Source of the DNA: RGIG7332 sp045580305
GTDB lineage: Bacteria > Bacillota > Clostridia > Oscillospirales > JAAYXM01
Direction of reading: 5' to 3'
Assembly: GCA_045580305.1 (NCBI GenBank)
Contig: JAZNNQ010000038.1
Coordinates: 1-6,287 of the forward strand
DNA: 6,287 nucleotides
This document shows positions 1-6,287 of this stretch, in pieces (within the stretch, counting starts at the first letter, position 1; every line of letters starts with the position of its first letter). A model generated the notes under the pieces. That model did no database searches and was not told where the DNA came from. It saw nothing but the letters and a program-made list of their open reading frames with translations. The position numbers and the translations under genes were made by a program.

Positions 1-32
1 GGGCAGGCTTCTTTTTTACCAAACAGACCCAT
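1..32 (-). CDS. Start of a downstream gene (MGLFGKKEACP...), possibly a small DUF4428-like zinc-ribbon protein; 3' end outside window
   Basis: An ATG at 32-30 opens a frame reading MGLFGKKEACP up to the left-hand edge. A perfect AGGAGG lies 6 nt upstream, which fixes this start. The short N-terminus, MGLFxKK followed by Cys-Pro, resembles the opening of small Firmicutes proteins with an N-terminal zinc ribbon (DUF4428/SHOCT-type), where the first Cys-Pro begins a CPxC knuckle. Only eleven codons are visible, so the family is a guess; the existence of a gene is well supported. The 25 nt gap to the lyase gene, with no terminator-like hairpin, suggests co-transcription. The protein has no signal peptide at its start, so it is probably cytoplasmic or membrane-associated and not a partner of the lyase outside the cell. 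Confidence 0.75.
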   Translation of the reverse strand, partial: MGLFGKKEAC

Positions 33-38
33 AATAAA

Positions 39-44
39 CCTCCT
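39..44 (-). promoter_or_regulatory. Ribosome binding site of the downstream gene
   Basis: The minus strand reads AGGAGG here (within TTTAGGAGGTTTATTATG), with six bases between it and the ATG at 32-30. This is a canonical Shine-Dalgarno sequence with good spacing. It shows that the gene after the lyase is translated from its own start and not by read-through. Confidence 0.9.
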
Positions 45-57
45 AAATGTTTTAGTT

Positions 58-3000
58 TTAGCGGATTCCACCGCCGCCTCCGCCAGAGGAGCCGTATACG
101 GTGATGGTGAAGTATACGGTATCGGTAAGTACGCCGTCGGATACCTGAACGCCGATTACATTATCGCCACGATGTGAGCTCTGGGGTACCCAGCTAAACT
201 CGCCTGTTGCCTCATCGATTGTTGCTCCGCTGGGTGCAGAAACAAGCTTATAAGTAAGAGTCTTGCCTTCATCACCTGTTGCAACAATGTTAAGTTTAAC
301 CTCGGCTCCTACCTCACTTGAAGTATTGGAAATTGCATTAAATTTCGGTGCTGTACCAACCACTGTGGGAAGCGGAATTCTGAATACATTTCCTGCTGCC
401 AGGTTGTACATATAACCGTCGTCAAGGCTTACCTGGGTCTTGGTGGATGCAATAGTGGATGCATCGCCGATATCAAGTTTATACTTGTTACCGCCCAAGT
501 CCTCAGCAGCAAGAATCTTATAAGCTGCATTTTCGGTTCTGCCGTTGGTTATATCTGTGTACTGACCGATGATCTTATTTACGTCGATAGCAGAGTTAAA
601 CTGAACGGTGATGTAGTTGTCTTCCACAAGGTCCTTTGTAAAGTCAACAATTGTACCGGTGTATGCGTCTACACTTGAGGTTGTATCTACCTTAGATGCG
701 TCGTTACCGTATGCGTATACGAGTTTGCCGTCTTTTTCACTGAATACGCCTACAAAGCCCATAAACTCATACTTATCTGCAACCTTTACAAGCATCTTGT
801 TGTTGGTGTTGTAAACAATGTAGTCAACAACGCCGTCTTTGCGAGTTACCTTGACAGCCTTTGCAACGTCGTCGGCACCACGCTCAGCTCCACCGATACG
901 AGAAACGTCTGCTTTCTCGATCTTTTCAATGTAACGCTCGCCCTTGTACGGCTCATAAACCGCGGTGAAGAGTGAGTCTAAGTTAGTACCTGCTCGACGA
1001 GCGAGAACGAACTCTAACTTATCCGGGTTACCGTCACGGTTGGGCGGGTTACCGTTTGCAAATGCTACATGCTCGAGAGCGAAGTCATTCAACATACTTA
1101 CGCGGAGGTGGATGTTCTTATCTCCCCATCCTTCCTGGCGGAAGTCTTTAATCTTAAAGTCAACAGCGAAGTTACCTGTTGCACTGGGTGATTTACGAAC
1201 ATTGTAGAGATATGACCAGCCGCTTGCGATGCCAATCTTACCAAAGGGAACGTCAACACCTGCATATGTACCGCCGTTCTGTGCGGTCATGGTGAGACCC
1301 TCGGTTGCATAAATCTCATCACTCATTGCGTGGAAGTTATAGGAATGGTTGTTGCCACCCTTTACACGGAAGAAGTCTACACCGTAGGAATTCTCGCCGT
1401 CCACCTGAATCATGACAACTGATCTTCTGAAAATGTTATTTCTTACCGCCTGGTAGTTACCGAGCACATCCATTACCTTAACGCGACCTGAATCGTCAAA
1501 GTGGAGCGGACGACCGTTCTGTCGTGCGGTACCGTTTAAGTAAGAATACATACGGTTCTGCTGAGTGTCATTTACCATAACCGTATTGTGGATGGATGTA
1601 CCCATCTCCCAGTTATAGGTCTTATCGGAACCATCAGCATTTGTTGGATATCCAAGATCCGGCATAATGTTAACACCATAAGCTTCCATACCGAGATTCA
1701 AGTGGTCGCGATGGTTATGGGAGTTAGCACCTCCGTAGTGGATCCACATATCACGCTGGGTGTTCACGGTGTCTGCAGCATTAGCTGCCTTCTTGTAAGT
1801 ACCGTCGCGGAGGATTGAGAATCCATAGCCGGTAAGCTGAATGCTCTGGTCAAAGTCATACTCGCCGTACTGTTTTACGGTGTCTATAATCTTCTGCTGA
1901 ATAGCTTCCGGATCCTTGGTCCACTTATCGGCGTGGATATCCAAAAGGTTTCCGTCTTTCTTGTGGTAAATAAACTGTGCAAGTTCGGGATCACCAGAGT
2001 AGATAAAGCCATTTACCAGTGCAAGATCGGAAATCGCAAAGGATTTCATACCTGTTGCACCCGAGTCACCGATCTGTGCGGTCTGGTTACGAACAAGTGT
2101 TAAGGGTAAGTACGCCTTGAACATCTTGATAAAGCGCGGGTTCTTATAAAGGTCAGCTGCCGCATAGGTTTCATAACCTGCAAGAACGTCTGCAGTTGTG
2201 GTAATGTTACCAAGCCAGAGAACGTTATAGCCGGGGGCAGACTCTGCGCCGAAACCGTCACGGTCAACTAAGTTAATAAGCTGTGCAAGTACGTTACCGC
2301 CGGTGATGACATTATCACCCCAAGTGCTGGTTGTACTTTCAAATATCCAGTCAATGATTTCTTTGGTCTTTGGCATTGTATCATATACTACGCCAACGTA
2401 TGCCGCAAGTGACTGATGCATACCGAAGTTACCGTGGATTTCACCGGAGCGGATATCCTTAAAGGACTGGAGAATGAGTCGCTCTTCAATACGCTCACGG
2501 ATTTCAACCGCTGATGTCTTCGCAGAGCCAAGATCATACTCCTGCGCCTTCGCAGCGATCTTCTCAATAACCTTGGGATCATCGTACATATCGTAGAATG
2601 CATCATATGAACGAACAAATACACGGTTCATACCATGCTGCCAGATACAACCTACGATTTTACCCTTAGGCTGAGTTGAGTCAGAATGTGCATATAACGG
2701 GAATGTGGGTGCTGTGAACATATCCGGATAAACGTCAGCAATACGGTCGATAAGTATTGCACCTACCTCACCGTACTTGCGGTCGCCGGTGTTAAGATAT
2801 GCATTGTGCAATGTGTCAACCGCTTGATAAATAATACCGCCATATTTATTGGAGGTACCATGATACCACACGCCCCAGTGGTTGTAATACGCAATGTAAA
2901 CATGTGTTTCTTCCTGCTGCTCACCCTTGGAGTTGGTGATCATTGTACCGGTACGGTAACCGTAACCGTCATCAACACCCCAGCCTACGCCCAATTCAGG

Positions 3001-6000
3001 ATAAGCCTCATTTACAAGGTATCCCTTTTGGCCTGCTGCAACAAGTTTTGCATTCTCTGCTTTTGCAAGCTCATAATCCCAGTTACCATTTGCATCAATA
3101 CCAAGTTCGTAGAACTTACCAAAGTCGTTTGTGGGGAATGAATCACGGCAGTCGGGACAGGTTACCTTCCAGGGCTTATTGATCGGATCCATAAGCCATC
3201 CGTAAGTGCCCCAACTTGAGTTAGCAAGGTCAAGGTTGCACTTCTTACAGTATGCAGCCTTCGGGTCCCAACGATAACCCATGGAAGCACTACGGGGAAG
3301 ATCCTGAGTTGTAATAATCTTCCAATAATCGTTTCCGAGTTTATCTACAAAGTCGTCTGCCTTTGCGATAACACTTGCATTGTCGGTGCCTGCCCAGTCG
3401 TATTTCTTTAAGTTCTCGCGAAGAGCAGCAACTTTTTCCTTTGTATAGTAGCTGGACTCACTCTTACCTTCGGTAATCTTAAAGAGCACGCTTAAGTTGT
3501 ACTCTGTGCCGTTATAGGTGGTCTTTGCATAGATGTATGCCTTACCGAGGCCGACAGGTGTTACCTTACCAGTAGCATCTACTTTCACGATGCTCTCATT
3601 CTCGGATGAGTACTTAATCTTAGAAGACTCAATTTCATTGAGCAAGGAGTCAGTCACACGAAGCTGAGTTGCAGCATCATTAGGCTTTAAGATTGTACGA
3701 TCAGCATAAGCATAAAGCTTGATACCGCCGTTTGCAATTTCAACAGTGCCCTTTGCAGTCTTGGTTACGCCGTTTAAGGTAACAGATACGGTGATATCCG
3801 TTGAACCCTGACCAATACCGGTAATTGTATTGTCGCGAATTGCAACAACCTTGTCCTTACTTGCAGTAAGTACCGGAGTATAGGACATAGAATTGATTTC
3901 TCTGCCGGATGCAGTGAGTGCCTTTACGGGAATGGTATATGCCTCACCGTTGTTAATGCTTGCTTTAATGTCAGCAGTGACGCTTGCAAGCGGGTCGTTC
4001 TGAACAGTGATCTTAACACTCTTATCAGCTGTTATATTACCCTTCTTACCCTTTACGGTAATAGTGGTCTCGCCCGCTTTAAGTGCTGTAATTTCGCCGT
4101 TTTTAATGGAAACCACGGATGAATCGCTGTTTGTATAGGAATAGAAACTATTCGGGTCATCTGCATTTCCTTCGAAGAGTTTACCGAAGTTACAGGGGGA
4201 TCCGTCAGATGCAGAAGGACCAAGTTTGATAGTAGCCTTCTCACCGATAGTGAATACGTTCTGGCCTACCTCAAGGTCAAAGCCCTTGAAGGACGGAACT
4301 GCAGACACCGGAGTAAATGTAACGGTGCGAAGTGCTAAGGTATCCTTGCCGCTATCACTATTTACACGGCGGAAGGTAATTGTATGAACGCCCTCGTTAA
4401 GCTGAGTGGTGTTCATCTGGAGCACTGCTCCGTTTGCGTTGTCTGTATCGGAATAGCAGTCATACTCACCAACGTAAACCTTATCGATATATACTGCAAC
4501 TTTTGCGCCGTTTGAGAAGTTGCCGCCCTGAACACGTACTTCATAAGCACTGCTTGCGAGCACGTCAAAGTCAAGAGTTATATCGGATTTTGTCTGGGTG
4601 TTGTTATTGCCCTGATAATTTGCATTGATTCCGTAATCTTGGAATGAGAAATCAGCAAATTTAGCCGGATTATAAATTGCAGAGTTTGTCATTGACTTAT
4701 TAAGTCTCCAACCATTGTCAGAGAGCTTCTTATCACCAATGGGTTTATCCTGATTCTTGGTAAAGTCAAGGATGATTTCCTCGGCCTTATTTTTCTTTTC
4801 AACAACTACAAGCGGGAGAACGATTGTAGAGGTAGAGCCGTTAACGGTTGCAGATACGGTAGCCTTTACCTTACCTGCCGCCTTACCGGTGATTTTAACG
4901 GTAGCAGTCTTATTGTCGTTTCCGCGCTTGATTTCTGCGGTAGCAAGTTTTGTATCGTCAACAGTTACGGTAATAGCACTTGCATTTGCAAAATCAGCTG
5001 CTACGTTATCAATCTTTGCAGAAAGCGGAATTTCAACACTCTCGCCTGCGATAACACGGTCGTAATCGCCGTTATATACTTTAAGTTCGCCTGCTGTTGT
5101 AGGCTCTAAGTTAATACCGCTGACGGTAAGGCGCATTGCTGTTGCACTTTCGTTCTTACCTGCCATACGCCATGCAACATAGTAGTCGCCTGCTGTTGGA
5201 ACGGTTACGTTTGCAATATGTACGTACTCATGCCACTTACGGTCAACGCTGTATGTGTCAACAGTGCCGATATAATACTGATCGGAAATGATATCGGTTG
5301 CACCATCCGGCGCAAAGAAGATATCACCCATGGCGCCGCCTTCCCAAAGACCGCAATGGTTCTTAAAGGAATAGGTACCCGGTGCGCCGATACGAATCTT
5401 CATAATTGCCCATGAACCCACCGGTCCGTCAAGCATTGCAGCATACTGGCTGTCTACCATACGGAAGTTAGCACCGCCGCCCTGGCTTACATAGATAAAT
5501 GGGTCGGTATAGTCAGCATAGGTGGTAGCCGGATAAATCTCTTTAGGATCGCCCATTGTTGTAAGAGCGAAGTCGGTAATTGTGGTAATATCGGCAAATA
5601 CGGTGGACCACTGTACCAGCTTCTGGAAGTCGTACTCGTAAGAGGTCTTTTCATTGCTCTTAACAACGGACACCGGAATGGTTGCGGTGTAATCCTTACC
5701 GTTATAAGTAACTGTAACCTTTACATTAGTCGTACCCTCTGCAACCGGTGTAATCATAACGCCTGCATCCTTGGATGCAGTGACGGTAGCGATTGCAGTT
5801 GAGTCAGAAGTTGCCGAGATACCGGTAACCTTTGAATCGGTAAGAGGCACCTCCGTGCCGTCTTTATCAAGCTTAACGGTAGCCTTACTTGCCGCAGAGC
5901 CTGCAAATGCAGAGAATGCGTTTGCGGTAAGGGTAATTACCGGGTCAGCTGCGCCGCCCTCTGCAGAGTAATCGAGGTAAATACCGTCGTAGGTATTAGC

Positions 6001-6287
6001 TGCATTAGCTGCCTTTTCAACGCGGAAGATGTACTCACCTTTTTTGAGTTCAACCTTGTTTGTGGAGAGCATGACTTTGCCAACGTTTACACCCTTGCCG
6101 GATGCGGGAATGGTCTTTGTCATGTACTCGGTCTTCCCATCTGAGGATAAAATTTTGTATGTAGCTGCGCTTGCATGGTTTGCATCGGTTGTGTTGTACA
6201 CATGCATTGCAGGAGTGTAATATCCGTCAAATGGTACCTGGATTTTAAAGTCAACAGTACCTGTACCGTTCATAACCAAACCGAAGT
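58..6287 (-). CDS. Giant multidomain heparinase II/III-family polysaccharide lyase, 5' end outside window
   Basis: This is probably an extracellular lyase that cleaves uronate-containing polysaccharide by beta-elimination; the substrate is unknown. The frame is open to the window edge (Phe-Gly precede the TTG at 6279) and no ribosome binding site or signal peptide is visible, so the gene is 5'-partial. Modules, numbered from that TTG: beta-sandwich (1-107), Ig-like (113-206), beta-sandwich (214-392), Ig-like (398-494), beta-sandwich (501-658), three BIG2-like repeats (about 665-937), alpha/alpha toroid (about 945-1440) with a CxxC-x26-CxxC zinc-ribbon-like insert (1011-1044), heparinase II/III beta domain (about 1485-1860), beta-rich module (1870-1970), cadherin-like Ig (1976-2062) and a Gly6 tail. 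Candidate catalytic residues are His1288, Tyr1351 and His1521; candidate zinc ligands are His1523, Asp1541 and His1564. There is no LPXTG motif, SLH repeat or C-terminal membrane helix. The superfamily assignment is firm; module borders are approximate and the activity is inferred. Confidence 0.9.
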   Translation of the reverse strand, partial: FGLVMNGTGTVDFKIQVPFDGYYTPAMHVYNTTDANHASAATYKILSSDGKTEYMTKTIPASGKGVNVGKVMLSTNKVELKKGEYIFRVEKAANAANTYDGIYLDYSAEGGAADPVITLTANAFSAFAGSAASKATVKLDKDGTEVPLTDSKVTGISATSDSTAIATVTASKDAGVMITPVAEGTTNVKVTVTYNGKDYTATIPVSVVKSNEKTSYEYDFQKLVQWSTVFADITTITDFALTTMGDPKEIYPATTYADYTDPFIYVSQGGGANFRMVDSQYAAMLDGPVGSWAIMKIRIGAPGTYSFKNHCGLWEGGAMGDIFFAPDGATDIISDQYYIGTVDTYSVDRKWHEYVHIANVTVPTAGDYYVAWRMAGKNESATAMRLTVSGINLEPTTAGELKVYNGDYDRVIAGESVEIPLSAKIDNVAADFANASAITVTVDDTKLATAEIKRGNDNKTATVKITGKAAGKVKATVSATVNGSTSTIVLPLVVVEKKNKAEEIILDFTKNQDKPIGDKKLSDNGWRLNKSMTNSAIYNPAKFADFSFQDYGINANYQGNNNTQTKSDITLDFDVLASSAYEVRVQGGNFSNGAKVAVYIDKVYVGEYDCYSDTDNANGAVLQMNTTQLNEGVHTITFRRVNSDSGKDTLALRTVTFTPVSAVPSFKGFDLEVGQNVFTIGEKATIKLGPSASDGSPCNFGKLFEGNADDPNSFYSYTNSDSSVVSIKNGEITALKAGETTITVKGKKGNITADKSVKITVQNDPLASVTADIKASINNGEAYTIPVKALTASGREINSMSYTPVLTASKDKVVAIRDNTITGIGQGSTDITVSVTLNGVTKTAKGTVEIANGGIKLYAYADRTILKPNDAATQLRVTDSLLNEIESSKIKYSSENESIVKVDATGKVTPVGLGKAYIYAKTTYNGTEYNLSVLFKITEGKSESSYYTKEKVAALRENLKKYDWAGTDNASVIAKADDFVDKLGNDYWKIITTQDLPRSASMGYRWDPKAAYCKKCNLDLANSSWGTYGWLMDPINKPWKVTCPDCRDSFPTNDFGKFYELGIDANGNWDYELAKAENAKLVAAGQKGYLVNEAYPELGVGWGVDDGYGYRTGTMITNSKGEQQEETHVYIAYYNHWGVWYHGTSNKYGGIIYQAVDTLHNAYLNTGDRKYGEVGAILIDRIADVYPDMFTAPTFPLYAHSDSTQPKGKIVGCIWQHGMNRVFVRSYDAFYDMYDDPKVIEKIAAKAQEYDLGSAKTSAVEIRERIEERLILQSFKDIRSGEIHGNFGMHQSLAAYVGVVYDTMPKTKEIIDWIFESTTSTWGDNVITGGNVLAQLINLVDRDGFGAESAPGYNVLWLGNITTTADVLAGYETYAAADLYKNPRFIKMFKAYLPLTLVRNQTAQIGDSGATGMKSFAISDLALVNGFIYSGDPELAQFIYHKKDGNLLDIHADKWTKDPEAIQQKIIDTVKQYGEYDFDQSIQLTGYGFSILRDGTYKKAANAADTVNTQRDMWIHYGGANSHNHRDHLNLGMEAYGVNIMPDLGYPTNADGSDKTYNWEMGTSIHNTVMVNDTQQNRMYSYLNGTARQNGRPLHFDDSGRVKVMDVLGNYQAVRNNIFRRSVVMIQVDGENSYGVDFFRVKGGNNHSYNFHAMSDEIYATEGLTMTAQNGGTYAGVDVPFGKIGIASGWSYLYNVRKSPSATGNFAVDFKIKDFRQEGWGDKNIHLRVSMLNDFALEHVAFANGNPPNRDGNPDKLEFVLARRAGTNLDSLFTAVYEPYKGERYIEKIEKADVSRIGGAERGADDVAKAVKVTRKDGVVDYIVYNTNNKMLVKVADKYEFMGFVGVFSEKDGKLVYAYGNDASKVDTTSSVDAYTGTIVDFTKDLVEDNYITVQFNSAIDVNKIIGQYTDITNGRTENAAYKILAAEDLGGNKYKLDIGDASTIASTKTQVSLDDGYMYNLAAGNVFRIPLPTVVGTAPKFNAISNTSSEVGAEVKLNIVATGDEGKTLTYKLVSAPSGATIDEATGEFSWVPQSSHRGDNVIGVQVSDGVLTDTVYFTITVYGSSGGGGGGIR
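61..84 (-). other. Hexaglycine C-terminal tail of the lyase
   Basis: The last eight codons before TAA encode six glycines (67-84) followed by Ile-Arg. The glycines use a mix of GGA, GGC and GGT. Glycine tracts like this normally link to an SLH, cell-wall-binding or sorting domain, but here the protein simply stops. There is no hydrophobic segment and no LPXTG-like motif after it. Confidence 0.85.
94..354 (-). other. C-terminal cadherin-like / putative Ig (He_PIG-type) module
   Basis: Residues 1976-2062 show the pattern of putative-Ig/dystroglycan-type cadherin-like domains: APKFNAI at the start, LTYKLVSAPSGATID, then TGEFSWVPQ and VIGVQVSDGVLTDTVYFTITV. Such domains serve as spacers or adhesion modules at the ends of large surface proteins and glycosidases. 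This is the last folded unit before the glycine tail. Confidence 0.75.
1588..1719 (-). other. Heparinase II/III beta-domain active-site and metal-site motifs
   Basis: The stretch contains HNHRDH (His1521, His1523), PDLGYP (Asp1541) and IHNTV (His1564). By analogy with Pedobacter heparinase II, where His406 is catalytic and His408, Asp425 and His464 bind zinc, His1521 is the likely catalytic residue and His1523, Asp1541 and His1564 the likely metal ligands. The mapping was made by motif order and spacing, not by a computed alignment. Confidence 0.7.
3148..3249 (-). other. Zinc-ribbon-like CxxC-x26-CxxC insertion in the toroid domain
   Basis: Cys1011 and Cys1014 (YCKKC) and Cys1041 and Cys1044 (TCPDC) form two knuckles 26 residues apart, followed directly by the conserved-looking phrase SFPTNDFGKFYELG. 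This arrangement is typical of a structural zinc ribbon. Similar CPxC...FPxNDF segments occur, from memory, in a subset of heparinase II/III-like proteins of environmental and gut bacteria. They are absent from the well-studied heparinase II and alginate lyase structures. A structural role near the substrate cleft entrance is inferred. Confidence 0.7.
3469..6287 (-). other. N-terminal array of beta-sandwich (CBM-like) and BIG2/Ig-like modules in the lyase
   Basis: Residues 1-937 contain no catalytic motif and consist of beta-rich units. Three longer units (about 1-107, 214-392 and 501-658) look like jelly-roll carbohydrate-binding modules: they contain phrases such as AGDYYVAWRMAG, YEVRVQGGNFSNGAKVAVYIDK and NEGVHTITFRRV, typical of ligand- or sugar-binding sandwich domains. 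Five shorter units (about 113-206, 398-494, 665-760, 765-848 and 852-937) follow the Ig-like BIG2 pattern, best seen in SSVVSIKNGEITALKAGETT and ESIVKVDATGKVTPVGLGKA. BIG2 domains are common in surface and secreted bacterial proteins and usually act as spacers or adhesive modules. The CBM-like assignment rests on pattern alone and no known CBM family is recognised. Confidence 0.65.

Larger units (their letters stand above)
700..3447 (-). other. Catalytic module: alpha/alpha toroid plus heparinase II/III beta-sheet domain
   Basis: Residues about 945-1440 are helix-rich and match the (alpha/alpha) toroid of heparinase II/III-type lyases, including GNFGMHQ (1283-1289) and ESAPGYN (1346-1352), which sit where the family places its catalytic His and Tyr. 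Residues about 1485-1860 are strand-rich and hold the hallmark series HNHRDHLNL (1521-1529), MPDLGYP (1539-1545) and SIHNTVMVN (1562-1570). In characterised members the toroid and the beta domain form a cleft that holds the uronate residue. The full two-domain core is present without a frameshift or internal stop, so the enzyme is probably active. Confidence 0.85.

Noticed and set aside
33..57. Transcription terminator between the two genes
   Set aside because: The 25 nt gap is A/T-rich and holds the ribosome binding site, with no inverted repeat followed by a T-run.
1..90. Frameshift in the glycine tract fusing the lyase to the downstream frame
   Set aside because: The downstream frame is indeed open back through the end of the lyase (reading VESAKTKTFRRFI before the ATG), but the perfect AGGAGG with 6 nt spacing indicates a separate start, the glycine codons are mixed and not a slippery homopolymer, and the joined segment resembles no anchor domain.
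2806..3141. Plus-strand open frame of 111 codons
   Set aside because: It lies fully antisense to the conserved catalytic region, has no Shine-Dalgarno sequence that stands out, and its translation shows no recognisable domain. It is a shadow of the lyase gene.
4757..5065. Plus-strand open frame of 102 codons with hydrophobic stretches resembling membrane segments
   Set aside because: The hydrophobicity follows from the antisense of Thr/Lys/Val-rich Ig-like repeats. There is no ribosome binding site or family resemblance, so it was not called.
6271..6279. TTG (6279) or ATG (6273) as the real start of the lyase
   Set aside because: The frame continues upstream through Phe-Gly to the window edge, no Shine-Dalgarno is visible in the few bases available, and the residues that follow are the interior of a beta-sandwich and not a signal peptide.

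Overview
The window is almost entirely one very large minus-strand gene: the reading frame is open from the right-hand edge (base 6287) to a TAA stop at 58-60. It encodes at least 2,075 residues of a multidomain protein, most likely secreted, of the heparinase II/III (alginate lyase-like) polysaccharide lyase superfamily. The true N-terminus, and any signal peptide, lie beyond the right-hand edge. Residue numbers below count from the TTG codon at 6279-6277, which is read as an internal Leu, not as a start.

Reading the minus strand from right to left: an array of carbohydrate-binding-like beta-sandwich modules alternating with bacterial Ig-like (BIG2-type) modules (about residues 1-937); a helical (alpha/alpha toroid) catalytic domain carrying a CxxC...CxxC zinc-ribbon-like insertion (about 945-1440); the heparinase II/III-type C-terminal beta-sheet domain with the HNHRDH, PDLGYP and IHNTV motifs (about 1485-1860); a further beta-rich module (about 1870-1970); a cadherin-like/putative Ig module (about 1976-2062); and a short tail of six glycines ending in Ile-Arg. 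Only 25 nt after the stop, behind a strong AGGAGG ribosome binding site, a second minus-strand gene begins and leaves the window after about eleven codons (MGLFGKKEACP...), which resembles the start of small zinc-ribbon proteins (DUF4428-like) of Firmicutes.

The organism is probably a Firmicute, most likely an anaerobic Clostridia-type bacterium of a gut or other polysaccharide-rich habitat. This rests on the perfect AGGAGG site, the moderate GC content judged by eye, the BIG2-rich architecture and the small MGLFGKK-type neighbour. It is an inference and the genus cannot be named.

Functionally, the large protein would be an extracellular enzyme that cleaves a uronate-containing polysaccharide by beta-elimination, with flanking modules for substrate binding, spacing or cell-surface contact. 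The substrate cannot be read from the sequence. I saw no RNA gene, mobile element, CRISPR array or terminator, and no good evidence for a wholly new system. The points worth a second look are the zinc-ribbon insertion, the unassigned beta-sandwich modules, the active-site variation and the anchorless glycine tail.
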